Shown piece after piece: positions 52,256 to 60,745 of a DNA stretch of 64,000 bases. The translations under genes were made by a program, and so were the position numbers. Numbering within the stretch: position 1 is the stretch's first letter; every line of letters begins with the position of its first letter. The notes under the pieces were generated by a model, which saw nothing but the letters and a program-made list of their open reading frames with translations, searched no databases and was not told the origin of the DNA. The stretch is from positions 124,001-188,000 of the forward strand of contig NZ_VDCZ01000010.1 of the NCBI RefSeq assembly GCF_006491645.1, read 5' to 3'. This stretch comes from Flavobacterium profundi (GTDB lineage Bacteria; Bacteroidota; Bacteroidia; Flavobacteriales; Flavobacteriaceae).

Positions 52256-53104
52256 ATGCTTGTTTTCACTGAAAAGAAAGTTTTATCTCAGCATTTAAGT
52301 AGTATAATTGAAGCAAATAAAAGCATTGGTTTTGTTCCCACAATGGGAGCGCTTCATCAAGGACATCTTTCATTAATGGAGCAAGCTCTAAAAGAAAATG
52401 ACACAGTAGTAGTTAGTATTTTTGTGAATCCTACTCAATTTAATAATATTGAAGATTTAGAAAAATATCCCAGAACACTTGAAGCGGATGTAAATAAAAT
52501 GCAAACATTGAGCGAAAATCTACTCATTTACGCACCTGATGTAAAAGACATTTATGAACAAAAATTAGCCTCTGAGTCATTTGATTATGATGGCTTAGAA
52601 TTAAAAATGGAAGGCAAACATCGATTAGGCCATTTTGATGGAGTAGGTACAATAGTAAAACGTTTGTTTGAAATTATTACTCCAAATAGAGCCTATTTTG
52701 GTGAAAAAGACTTCCAACAATTACAAATTGTAAAAAAATTGGTTGAAAAATTCCAACTTCCAGTTCAGATTATAGGTTGCCCCATTTTTAGAGAGCCTAA
52801 TGGTTTAGCCATGAGTTCAAGAAATGAACGACTTTCACCTCAAGCTCGAAAAAAAGCTGCTTTTATCTATGAAACGTTACAAAAATCCAAACAAAATTTT
52901 ATCACAAAATCTGCTCAAGAAACTACTGAAATAGTAGAAAAAGCCTTTAATAAACAAAAGAATTTCAAATTAGAGTACTTTGAAATTGCAGATGAAAAAA
53001 CACTTTGTATTTGCCAAAAGAAAGACAATAATAAAAAATACAGAGGTTTTATTGCTGTTTTTATAGAAAACATTAGACTCATAGATAACATTCCAATGTA
53101 TTAA
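52256..53104 (+). CDS. panC: Pantothenate synthetase
   Basis: A 282-residue enzyme that joins pantoate and beta-alanine with ATP. PTMGALHQGHLSLM holds the HxGH nucleotide-binding motif, FVNPTQFN and GEKDFQQL are further signatures, and AMSSRNERL is the KMSKS-like loop. Length is normal. It is followed by panD, which supplies beta-alanine, but panD has its own promoter element. Confidence 0.96.
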   Translation: MLVFTEKKVLSQHLSSIIEANKSIGFVPTMGALHQGHLSLMEQALKENDTVVVSIFVNPTQFNNIEDLEKYPRTLEADVNKMQTLSENLLIYAPDVKDIYEQKLASESFDYDGLELKMEGKHRLGHFDGVGTIVKRLFEIITPNRAYFGEKDFQQLQIVKKLVEKFQLPVQIIGCPIFREPNGLAMSSRNERLSPQARKKAAFIYETLQKSKQNFITKSAQETTEIVEKAFNKQKNFKLEYFEIADEKTLCICQKKDNNKKYRGFIAVFIENIRLIDNIPMY

Positions 53105-53156
53105 AAAACAAAAAATAGATTTCACAAAAAAAAATAATTAATTTATTCAAAATAAT

Positions 53157-53164
53157 TACCTTTG
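53157..53164 (+). promoter_or_regulatory. -7 element of panD, next to the start codon
   Basis: TACCTTTG, a perfect TAnnTTTG, only 4 bases before the panD ATG. The transcription start would fall at or beside the start codon, so a leaderless message is expected. Confidence 0.5.
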
Positions 53165-53168
53165 CACC

Positions 53169-53519
53169 ATGCATATTCAAGTAGTAAAATCGAAAATTCA
53201 TAGGGTAACTGTAACAGGTGCTGATTTGAATTATATAGGAAGTATCACCATTGACGAAACTTTAATGGAGGCTTCAAATATTATAGAGGGTGAAAAAGTA
53301 CAAATCGTTAACATTAATAATGGTGAACGCTTAGAAACCTACGCCATTAAAGGACCTAGAAATACAGGTGAGATCACTTTAAATGGACCCGCAGCAAGAA
53401 AAGTACATCGAGGCGATATCATTATTATTATTTCTTATGCTTCCATGGATTTTGAAGAAGCTAAAAAATTCAAACCTACTTTGGTTTTCCCAAATGAAAA
53501 GGATAATTCATTGACCTAG
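53169..53519 (+). CDS. panD: Aspartate 1-decarboxylase
   Basis: A 116-residue pyruvoyl enzyme precursor. Cleavage is expected between Gly24 and Ser25 (NYIGSITID), making the pyruvoyl group at Ser25; [19 protein letters not shown] is the conserved core. It makes beta-alanine from aspartate for pantothenate. Here the usual YEGS reads YIGS, a mild change. Followed after 2 bases by the UPF0104 gene. Confidence 0.95.
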   Translation: MHIQVVKSKIHRVTVTGADLNYIGSITIDETLMEASNIIEGEKVQIVNINNGERLETYAIKGPRNTGEITLNGPAARKVHRGDIIIIISYASMDFEEAKKFKPTLVFPNEKDNSLT

Positions 53520-53521
53520 TT

Positions 53522-54481
53522 TTGACTTTTTCTTTTAAAAAATTTTTAAAGACTACTATTCCACTTTTAATTGGAATAGCTTTAATTTATTATCAATTTT
53601 CCTCTTTTAGCAAAACGGAATTAGAACAGATTAAGAATTATTTTAAAAACGCCAACTATTTTTATGTTTTTCTATCTATTTTTATTTCCCTTTTTGGCTA
53701 TTGGTCAAGAGCGTACCGTTGGAAATATTCTCTTAATCATTTAGGATACCAACCTAAATTTTATAATTCTTTTTTTGCAGTAAGTATTTCTTATTTATTA
53801 AATCTAACCATACCTAGATCTGGGGAAATTAGTAGAGCCGTGATTTTAAAAAAATACGAAGGCGTTCCTTTTGATAAAGGCTTTGGAACTATCGTTGCAG
53901 AAAGAGTAGTTGATTTACTTATTTTCTTACTTTTTGTCTTAACTGCCTTTATCATTCAGTTTGAAACTATAAATGCTTTCATCTTTTCACATATTTCTCC
54001 TCAAAAAATTGCTTTATTAACAGGGTTTTTAATCTTGGGAATGCTTGTATTTTTCTTTTTATGGAGATGGGCAAAATGGCCTCTGATTCTTAAAATGAAA
54101 AGTAAATTCAAAGGTCTAGCTGAAGGAATGACGAGTATTTTAAAAATGAAAACAAAATGGAAATATTTAGGCCACTCACTTTTTATTTGGTTTTCCTATT
54201 TGATGATGTTTTATGTTTGTGTGTTTTCAATACCAGAAACGGCATCAATTTCATTTGAAATTGTGATTATGGGGTTCATTTTTGGCACTGTTGCTGTTGG
54301 TTTTACCAATGGTGGAATTGGCGCTTTTCCCATTTCAATTTCAAAAGTCTTATTATTATATGGAATAGCAGAAGAAGCAGGAACCGCATTAGGTTGGATC
54401 ATTTGGACTTCACAAACCATTTTAACGATTGTTCTTGGGCTTCTTTCTTATTTATTTTTACATCTTTTCAATAAAAATTAA
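53522..54481 (+). CDS. UPF0104/flippase-like integral membrane protein
   Basis: A 319-residue protein with about seven to eight membrane helices and the conserved features of the lysylphosphatidylglycerol synthase/AglD-YbhN membrane family: RAYRWKYSL, NLTIPRSGEISRA and GTIVAERVVDLL. A lipid-related transport or modification role is known for some family members; the substrate here is unknown. The start is TTG, 2 bases after the panD stop, since no ATG or GTG precedes the first helix. It is therefore probably translated by coupling from panD. Confidence 0.85.
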   Translation: MTFSFKKFLKTTIPLLIGIALIYYQFSSFSKTELEQIKNYFKNANYFYVFLSIFISLFGYWSRAYRWKYSLNHLGYQPKFYNSFFAVSISYLLNLTIPRSGEISRAVILKKYEGVPFDKGFGTIVAERVVDLLIFLLFVLTAFIIQFETINAFIFSHISPQKIALLTGFLILGMLVFFFLWRWAKWPLILKMKSKFKGLAEGMTSILKMKTKWKYLGHSLFIWFSYLMMFYVCVFSIPETASISFEIVIMGFIFGTVAVGFTNGGIGAFPISISKVLLLYGIAEEAGTALGWIIWTSQTILTIVLGLLSYLFLHLFNKN

Positions 54482-54565
54482 TTAGTATATTGCCGCATAT
54501 TTCCACTTTTACTTTTAAGCAAAGAGGAAAACAATTGCCATAAACTCAAACTAACTTATAACGTT

Positions 54566-55780
54566 ATGAAAACGAAATTTCTTTTACTATTTACTTTAGT
54601 AACTTCATTCGCTTTTTCACAAAGAATAACCGAATCTATCCCATCAAAAAAATTAGGAGGAGAAAGAACATTTACCGTTTCCCTTCCTGGAAATTATGAA
54701 GCTGATGTGGAAAAAAAATATCCAGTTCTAGTCTTGTTAGATGGCGAATATCTTTTAAACCCGTTTGAAGGAAACTTAAAATATGGTAATTATTGGGATG
54801 ATTTACCAGAGACAATCATCGTTGCCATTAATCAAAATTATGGCGAACAACGTTTTGATGATAGCGATTATGATCAAACTGGTTTACCTTCAGGAAAAGG
54901 GGCTAGTTTCTTCGAATTTATTGGATTCGAATTATTACCATATATTGAAGGTAAATATAGAACCCAACCTTTCCGAATTATTGCTGGGCATGATACAACT
55001 GCAGGTTTCTTAAACTTTTATTTATACAAAGATGACCCTGTTTTTAATGCTTATATTTCACTGGGTGCAGAATTGGCTCCACAGATGATTACAAGAGTAG
55101 CAGAACGCTTACCGCTAATCAAAAAACCTATTTTTTATTATCACGCAATTGGTCAAGGTGACTTAACAGATATAAATGAAGGTGCCAAAGCTCTTGATAA
55201 AATGATTGCTTCCATTCCAAATAAAACGTTTAATTATCGTTTTGATCAATTTAAAGGAGCAAGTCATTACTCTCTAGTAGCTTTAGCTATTCCTCAAGCT
55301 TTATATTTTATTTTTGATGGGTACCAACCTATCTCAATGATGGAATACAAAGAAAAAATTGCTACTCTTGACAAAGGTTATACGCAATATTTAATTGATA
55401 AATACACCAAGCTAGAAGAAAAATTTGGCTTAAAATTAAAACCAAGATTAACAGACTTTAAAGCAATTGAAGCGGCTATTTTAAAGAATAAAGCATATTT
55501 TGAATTACAAGAATTAGGAAAATATGCCGACAAACATTATCCTAAAACTACTTTAGGCACCTATCACCAAGCTTTGTATTACGAAAAATCTGGCGAATTT
55601 AAAAAAGCGATTAAAGAATACCGAAAAGGTTATACTTTAGAAGAAATTAGAGAAATTACCAAATCTTTTATGTTGGATAAAGCGGAAAGTTTAAAAGGCA
55701 AAGAAGATGCTTCCACTGTAGAAGAATATGTTGAACCAGCTCCTGAAGAAGGAAGTGAAGAGAAAAAAGAAGGAGAATAA
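54566..55780 (+). CDS. Alpha/beta-hydrolase-fold (esterase D-like) exported protein with Asp at the nucleophile site
   Basis: A 404-residue protein with a signal peptide (about 1-18, ending FAFSQ) and a fold like the putative esterases related to Fes/esterase D (KYPVLVLLDGEYLL, FRIIAGHDTTAGF). The nucleophile elbow, normally GxSxG, reads GHDTT with Asp143 in place of Ser. The catalytic His seems kept (GASHYSL, about His234). After residue 300 there are TPR-like helices and an acidic tail (EYVEPAPEEGSEEKKEGE). It is either a non-catalytic relative or uses an Asp nucleophile as dehalogenases do. Six bases before radA. Confidence 0.8.
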   Translation: MKTKFLLLFTLVTSFAFSQRITESIPSKKLGGERTFTVSLPGNYEADVEKKYPVLVLLDGEYLLNPFEGNLKYGNYWDDLPETIIVAINQNYGEQRFDDSDYDQTGLPSGKGASFFEFIGFELLPYIEGKYRTQPFRIIAGHDTTAGFLNFYLYKDDPVFNAYISLGAELAPQMITRVAERLPLIKKPIFYYHAIGQGDLTDINEGAKALDKMIASIPNKTFNYRFDQFKGASHYSLVALAIPQALYFIFDGYQPISMMEYKEKIATLDKGYTQYLIDKYTKLEEKFGLKLKPRLTDFKAIEAAILKNKAYFELQELGKYADKHYPKTTLGTYHQALYYEKSGEFKKAIKEYRKGYTLEEIREITKSFMLDKAESLKGKEDASTVEEYVEPAPEEGSEEKKEGE

Positions 55781-55786
55781 GAAACT

Positions 55787-57148
55787 ATGGCTAAGGTAAA
55801 AACAGCTTTTTTTTGTCAGAATTGTGGTACTTCTTTTTCAAAATGGCAAGGCCAATGTCATGCCTGTAAAGAATGGAATACCATTGTAGAAGAAGTTATT
55901 CAAAAAGAAGAAAAAAAGGCATGGAAAACAGAAACCAATTCGGTTTCCAAAGCACCTAAACCTTTATTGATTAAAGAAATTGATTCGGCACAAGAAATCC
56001 GACTCAACACCACAGACAACGAATTAAATCGTGTATTAGGAGGTGGTTTAGTCCCTGGTTCTTTAACACTTTTAGGAGGAGAACCAGGAATTGGAAAAAG
56101 TACGCTTTTGCTTCAAATTTCTTTAAAATTACCTTATAAAACTTTATATGTTTCTGGTGAAGAAAGTCAAAAACAAATTAAAATGCGTGCGGAACGTATT
56201 GTTCCCAATAGCGACAATTGTTACATTCTTACTGAAACCAAAACCCAAAATATTTTCAGACAAATTCAGGAAATGGAACCAGAAATTGTCATTATAGATT
56301 CGATACAAACCTTACATACTGATTATATTGAATCTTCAGCGGGTAGTATTTCTCAAATTAGAGAATGTACCGCAGAACTGATTAAATTTGCTAAAGAGAC
56401 CAATGTACCTGTGATTTTAATTGGCCATATTACTAAAGATGGTACTATTGCTGGACCAAAAATTCTAGAACATATGGTCGATACGGTATTACAATTTGAA
56501 GGGGATCGCAACCATGTATATCGTATTTTACGTTCTCTAAAAAACCGTTTCGGCTCTACTGCTGAATTAGGTATTTATGAAATGCTAGGCAATGGTTTAC
56601 GAGAAGTAGACAATCCATCTGAAATTTTAATTTCACATAAAGAAGAAGCTTTATCAGGAACAGCAATTGCGTGTACCTTGGAAGGAATGCGTCCTTTAAT
56701 GATAGAAATTCAATCTTTGGTAAGTTCGGCAGTTTACGGAACACCGCAGCGAAGTACGACAGGATATAATGCCAAACGTTTGAACATGATTTTAGCTGTT
56801 TTAGAGAAAAGAGCAGGTTTTCGTTTAGGTATGAAGGATGTTTTTTTGAATGTTACAGGAGGGATTTCAGTTGATGATACTGCTATTGATTTGGCTGTTG
56901 TGGCTGCTATTTTATCTTCAAATGAAGACATCAGTATCGAAGAAGGTTTTTGTTTTGCAGGTGAAGTAGGTCTTTCTGGTGAAATTAGACCTGTAAACCG
57001 AATAGACCAACGCATTCAAGAAGCGGAAAAACTAGGCTTTACTACTATTTTGGTTTCTAAACACAATAAAATTACTTTAAAAAATACCGCTATCAAAGTG
57101 GTTTTAGTATCCAAAATTGAGGATGTAGTTAGCGAATTATTTGGGTAA
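55787..57148 (+). CDS. radA: DNA repair protein RadA (Sms)
   Basis: A 453-residue protein of usual length: a zinc finger at the start (Cys10, Cys13, Cys24, Cys27), a RecA-like ATPase with Walker A GEPGIGKST (98-106), the RadA-specific LKNRFGS motif near residue 250, and a Lon-protease-like C-terminal domain (NVTGGISVDDTAIDLAVVAAI). RadA promotes branch migration during recombination. Its last 12 bases overlap the end of the convergent dioxygenase gene. Confidence 0.97.
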   Translation: MAKVKTAFFCQNCGTSFSKWQGQCHACKEWNTIVEEVIQKEEKKAWKTETNSVSKAPKPLLIKEIDSAQEIRLNTTDNELNRVLGGGLVPGSLTLLGGEPGIGKSTLLLQISLKLPYKTLYVSGEESQKQIKMRAERIVPNSDNCYILTETKTQNIFRQIQEMEPEIVIIDSIQTLHTDYIESSAGSISQIRECTAELIKFAKETNVPVILIGHITKDGTIAGPKILEHMVDTVLQFEGDRNHVYRILRSLKNRFGSTAELGIYEMLGNGLREVDNPSEILISHKEEALSGTAIACTLEGMRPLMIEIQSLVSSAVYGTPQRSTTGYNAKRLNMILAVLEKRAGFRLGMKDVFLNVTGGISVDDTAIDLAVVAAILSSNEDISIEEGFCFAGEVGLSGEIRPVNRIDQRIQEAEKLGFTTILVSKHNKITLKNTAIKVVLVSKIEDVVSELFG

Positions 57149-57988
57149 TTCAAAACAATAATTAGACGGCTTGGCATGAATTGGCATAGCATAAATACTA
57201 TGTAAAGCGGTTCTAATTTGTGCTTCATTTTCAAAGCAAGTTACCTCTTTTTCCCATTGAAATTGTGGCAATAAAGGGTTTTGTAAGTGGTAATAACTGG
57301 TGGCAACAGCTAACAATTGGGTTCTATTTGCAACTAATTCTGCTGTATAAATACCTTCTGTAGCGACTTGTTTGGCTGACAAAAATTCAAAATAAATGAC
57401 ACGTCTTTTTTCGTGCTTTTGCAAAATATCCGAACTATGCGCCAACATCATATCGTGAACCAGAATATCACCTGCTTTCATAGGCACTTCAAGGGTTTCT
57501 TCTTGTGCCAATTCACAAATGGTTTTTGAACTCAAATGGCTTCTGGGAACCACTTTTAAAGCACCATCACCAGCATGTGCATCGTCCACATAAATGCCCA
57601 CCGTAAAGCAATTTCCTGTGCGTTGATGCATCATGTCTTGATGCCATAAAACGGGTAATTGGTCACCCGAATTTTTAATTACCGCAAATTCTTGAATCGC
57701 AAAAAAATCAGGACCACAAATTTCCTGAGCCATGTCTAATAAAAAGGGTAAGCCCAACAATTCTAAACAGGCCAAATTATTTTTATAACACAGTAATTCT
57801 ACATTCGTAATGAACTTTTTTTCTCCAACAGAAATGGTTACTTTTTGAAAATCCTTTTCATCAGCCATTACCTCATCAAAAAAGATACGCAATTTTTGTA
57901 ATAATGTTGGAGACAAACAATTCTCTATTTTTACAAAACCCTGTTCGTAAAACTGCTCTAATTGCGCTGTTGAGATTGGTGAATACAT
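57137..57988 (-). CDS. Phytanoyl-CoA dioxygenase (PhyH) family protein
   Basis: A 283-residue non-heme iron, 2-oxoglutarate-dependent oxygenase. The iron ligands are visible as HQD (about residues 113-115) in VLWHQDMMHQRTG and a distal His in LAHSSD (about 183), followed by RRVIYFEF, whose Arg would bind 2-oxoglutarate. The substrate is unknown. It begins 14 bases after the LytTR regulator gene and so belongs to the two-component operon. It could be a regulated output rather than a signalling part. Confidence 0.85.
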   Translation of the reverse strand: MYSPISTAQLEQFYEQGFVKIENCLSPTLLQKLRIFFDEVMADEKDFQKVTISVGEKKFITNVELLCYKNNLACLELLGLPFLLDMAQEICGPDFFAIQEFAVIKNSGDQLPVLWHQDMMHQRTGNCFTVGIYVDDAHAGDGALKVVPRSHLSSKTICELAQEETLEVPMKAGDILVHDMMLAHSSDILQKHEKRRVIYFEFLSAKQVATEGIYTAELVANRTQLLAVATSYYHLQNPLLPQFQWEKEVTCFENEAQIRTALHSIYAMPIHAKPSNYCFELPK

Positions 57989-58002
57989 AAAATGGTTCTC
58001 TT

Positions 58003-58752
58003 TTACTTAAACTTACTTAAAAAATCATCTTTATAGGTACTGGAAATTTCAATTTCCGATTCATCTTGTAAAGTAATGAAACCTCCTTTGTTATACGCTT
58101 TTACAAAGTTCACATTGATAATATGAGATTTGTGTACCCTTAAAAATGGAAATGGTAAAATTTCTGAAAAGTGTTTTAAAAACCGACACACCATTTTTTT
58201 GGAGCCGTCGACTAAATGCAAATCGGTAAAATTACCATTGCCTTTTAAGCGCACAATATCTTTCATTTGTACAACTTCAAAACCTTCCAAAGTAGGTAAA
58301 ATGACTTGTTGTTTCTCGGGTTTGGGTTCTCTGAAATTTTCTACAATAACTCTATTCCGATTGATTAAATCGTGTTTTGCCAACTGTTGCTGCACTTTGT
58401 TAACAGCTACAATTAATTCTTCTATACTAATGGGTTTGAGCAAATAATAAGCCGCACTTTGATTTAAGGCTTTTAAAGAATATTCGGAAAAGGCAGTTAC
58501 AAAAATGGTTTCAAATTGCAAGTCTTTACAAGCTTCTAACACATCAAAGGCATTTCCAAAAGGCATTTCCACATCCAAAAAAACCAATTGCGGTTCCAAT
58601 TCGTGTAACAAAGGTACTGCTTCTTTTATATTAGCCGCTTCACCAATAATTTCGACTTGCGGACAATACTTGTTGAGATAGTTTTTTAATACTTCTCTCG
58701 CTGCCGTTTCATCTTCAACAATAATACTTCTTATCTTTTGTAATCCTGTCAT
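58003..58752 (-). CDS. LytTR-family response regulator
   Basis: A 249-residue regulator. The receiver domain (about 8-125) has the acidic pocket IVEDE, phosphorylation site Asp60 in LVFLDVEMPFG and the Lys of LLKPIS. The LytTR DNA-binding domain (about 150-249) shows RVHKSHIINVNFVKAYNKGGF and ISSTYKDDFLSKFK. LytTR domains bind paired direct repeats about two helical turns apart; such a pair lies upstream of this operon. The gene overlaps the kinase gene by 4 bases. Confidence 0.93.
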   Translation of the reverse strand: MTGLQKIRSIIVEDETAAREVLKNYLNKYCPQVEIIGEAANIKEAVPLLHELEPQLVFLDVEMPFGNAFDVLEACKDLQFETIFVTAFSEYSLKALNQSAAYYLLKPISIEELIVAVNKVQQQLAKHDLINRNRVIVENFREPKPEKQQVILPTLEGFEVVQMKDIVRLKGNGNFTDLHLVDGSKKMVCRFLKHFSEILPFPFLRVHKSHIINVNFVKAYNKGGFITLQDESEIEISSTYKDDFLSKFK

Positions 58753-60593
58753 ATTTTATCTAATAAAGGTACTGTAATAACGACTATGGTTCCCGTTTCT
58801 GGTGCTTCTTTTTCTGTAATAGAAAAGCTAATATTCATTTTATACAACTCATTTAATAATTTAATCCGTTCCAAAGTATTGGTCGTACCTCTCGACTGAT
58901 GCACCTTTTGATTAACGGTTTTTAGAGCTTGACTTTGGGTTAACCCAATACCATCATCTTCAATCGTTATTTGCACTTTCTTAGGAAGCAATTGAAATTG
59001 TAAAAGCAAGTTGCCTTTGCCTTCTTTATAGCGTAATCCATGCCAAATGGCATTTTCCAAATGCGGTTGCAAAATCATATTGGGAATAAAGGTAACTTCG
59101 GTATCAATTTGTTCGTCTATCCTAATTTCGTACTCAAATTGATCTTGAAAACGCAAATGTTCTAACGCGAGATATTTTTTTAATTGCTCCAGTTCATTGC
59201 TAATACTAATAAAGTCTTTATTAGAGTTTTCCATCATGTTTCGCATTAAATGAGAATACGAACTCAAGTATTTATTGGCTTCTAATTCTTTATTTTCAGA
59301 AATAAATTGGTTCACGCTATTCAAACTATTGAAAATAAAATGCGGATTCATTTCTCTTCGTAAAGACTGCAATGCAATTTTTTTATTCTTAGTTTTAATA
59401 GCGTATAAGGCTTTTACAATCAGTGCAAAAAAAATAAAAAGTAACGCTAAAGAGCCAATCAAAAAATAATTGAATCGGTTCTTTTTGCTAATTAATTCGT
59501 CTTTTAACGCTTTTTCTTTTTCTAATTGTAAAATCTTCTTTTCGGAAATTTGAAATACTTTATCCTCTATTAAAGAACTATCTGCAGCTACAATTTCATC
59601 AAAATGGGTCAAAAAATCATCATACAACAATACACTTTCTTTATCATTCCCTTTTGATTTATAATATGCTACTAATTGATTTAAACTATTCTTAACTTCT
59701 TTAGTATTTCCTTTTTCGCTGGCTAAAGTGTAGGATTCTTTTAACGACTGTACGCCTTTTTCAGGTTGATTGAATTGGAAATAAATCTCGGCTACTTCTT
59801 GTAATTGCTTTATTTCGGTATCATAATCTTTATTCTTTCTCGCTTCATCCAATAAGTTCAATTGAATGGTTAATGCTTTTTCATACTCGTTTTCTTCTTT
59901 ATATACTTCTGCTATTTTATTCTTTATTTTAATGGCTTCCTCAGTATCATCATTCACATAATCTAAAGCACTTTTATAACTTTCAATAGCTTCTTCTGTT
60001 TCAGCTGCAGATAAATCGGCTTCTGCTTTTTGAACATAAGCATTGGCAACCTCTTCTTTAAGAGCCACTTTTTTAGATTCTTTTACTAATTTATCTTTTG
60101 ATTTTTCTTCTAATAATTGGATATTCGAATTAATATAATCCGATTGAGCTTTTGGGTTGCTTTGGTTGCGTAAACGGTTGGCATCATTATAATTCAATTG
60201 CTGAGACATTTCATCATCTGCAATTCGACCTGCATTTTCATAACTTTGAATGGCTGGAACCATTTTGTTTTGTCTCTCCTGCACTTGAGCAATAGAACGC
60301 GTTACTCTCATTTTATCTTCTCCCTTTTTTAATTTGGTATAAAGAGTTTCTGCTTTCTTATAAAATTCTTCCGCTTTAGCTAAATCGCCTTTTTTTTGGT
60401 AAACCAAAGCCAATTCTTCATAATTCTTTGCGGTCTTAAAATCATCATTGGTATCAATGGAACGCTCTAATTTTTCAACTGATTTAGATAGAGATACTTT
60501 GGATTTTTTGTCTTTAATAGTATCCTGAGCCTTTACCTGTAAAGACATTATAAAAAATATAAAGAAGAAATATGTGATTTTTTTTACTTGCAT
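58749..60593 (-). CDS. Sensor histidine kinase, TPR plus LytS-type
   Basis: A 614-residue membrane kinase: signal peptide (about 1-22), periplasmic TPR helices (about 40-340), one membrane helix (about 375-397), and a His-kinase domain of the LytS/YehU type with phospho-acceptor His418 in NPHFIFNSLN, PNMILQPHLENAIWHG (N box) and EDDGIGLT (G box). It should autophosphorylate and pass phosphate to Asp60 of the regulator encoded next. The ligand is unknown. Confidence 0.93.
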   Translation of the reverse strand: MQVKKITYFFFIFFIMSLQVKAQDTIKDKKSKVSLSKSVEKLERSIDTNDDFKTAKNYEELALVYQKKGDLAKAEEFYKKAETLYTKLKKGEDKMRVTRSIAQVQERQNKMVPAIQSYENAGRIADDEMSQQLNYNDANRLRNQSNPKAQSDYINSNIQLLEEKSKDKLVKESKKVALKEEVANAYVQKAEADLSAAETEEAIESYKSALDYVNDDTEEAIKIKNKIAEVYKEENEYEKALTIQLNLLDEARKNKDYDTEIKQLQEVAEIYFQFNQPEKGVQSLKESYTLASEKGNTKEVKNSLNQLVAYYKSKGNDKESVLLYDDFLTHFDEIVAADSSLIEDKVFQISEKKILQLEKEKALKDELISKKNRFNYFLIGSLALLFIFFALIVKALYAIKTKNKKIALQSLRREMNPHFIFNSLNSVNQFISENKELEANKYLSSYSHLMRNMMENSNKDFISISNELEQLKKYLALEHLRFQDQFEYEIRIDEQIDTEVTFIPNMILQPHLENAIWHGLRYKEGKGNLLLQFQLLPKKVQITIEDDGIGLTQSQALKTVNQKVHQSRGTTNTLERIKLLNELYKMNISFSITEKEAPETGTIVVITVPLLDKI

Positions 60594-60615
60594 TGCACGG
60601 TTTAATTATACAATG

Positions 60616-60623
60616 TAAAGATA
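60616..60623 (-). promoter_or_regulatory. Putative -7 element of the two-component operon
   Basis: TATCTTTA on the minus strand, one base off TAnnTTTG, 22 bases before the kinase start. The direct repeat at 60652-60682 begins about 28 bases further upstream. Confidence 0.4.
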
Positions 60624-60651
60624 ATTTTTTTACCGTTTATTATTTTATTGG

Positions 60652-60682
60652 TTTACCAAGTGAAAAGCCCTTTTCACCAAGT
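60652..60682. promoter_or_regulatory. Putative LytTR-type operator: direct repeat with 21-bp offset
   Basis: TTTACCAAGT (60652-60661) and TTCACCAAGT (60673-60682) match at nine of ten bases, offset by 21 bp, two DNA turns. A small hairpin-capable palindrome (GTGAAAA GCCC TTTTCAC, 60660-60676) lies between. It stands between the divergent kinase and vWA genes. Confidence 0.5.
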
Positions 60683-60709
60683 CTCCAAAATTAGCCTTGA
60701 TTATCCTCC

Positions 60710-60717
60710 TAAATTTG
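60710..60717 (+). promoter_or_regulatory. -7 element of the vWA gene
   Basis: TAAATTTG, a perfect TAnnTTTG, 28 bases before the ATG. No upstream TTTG lies at the proper distance, as expected if an activator bound at 60652-60682 replaces it. Confidence 0.5.
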
Positions 60718-60745
60718 AATCAAATAACTACAAAAAATATTTATT

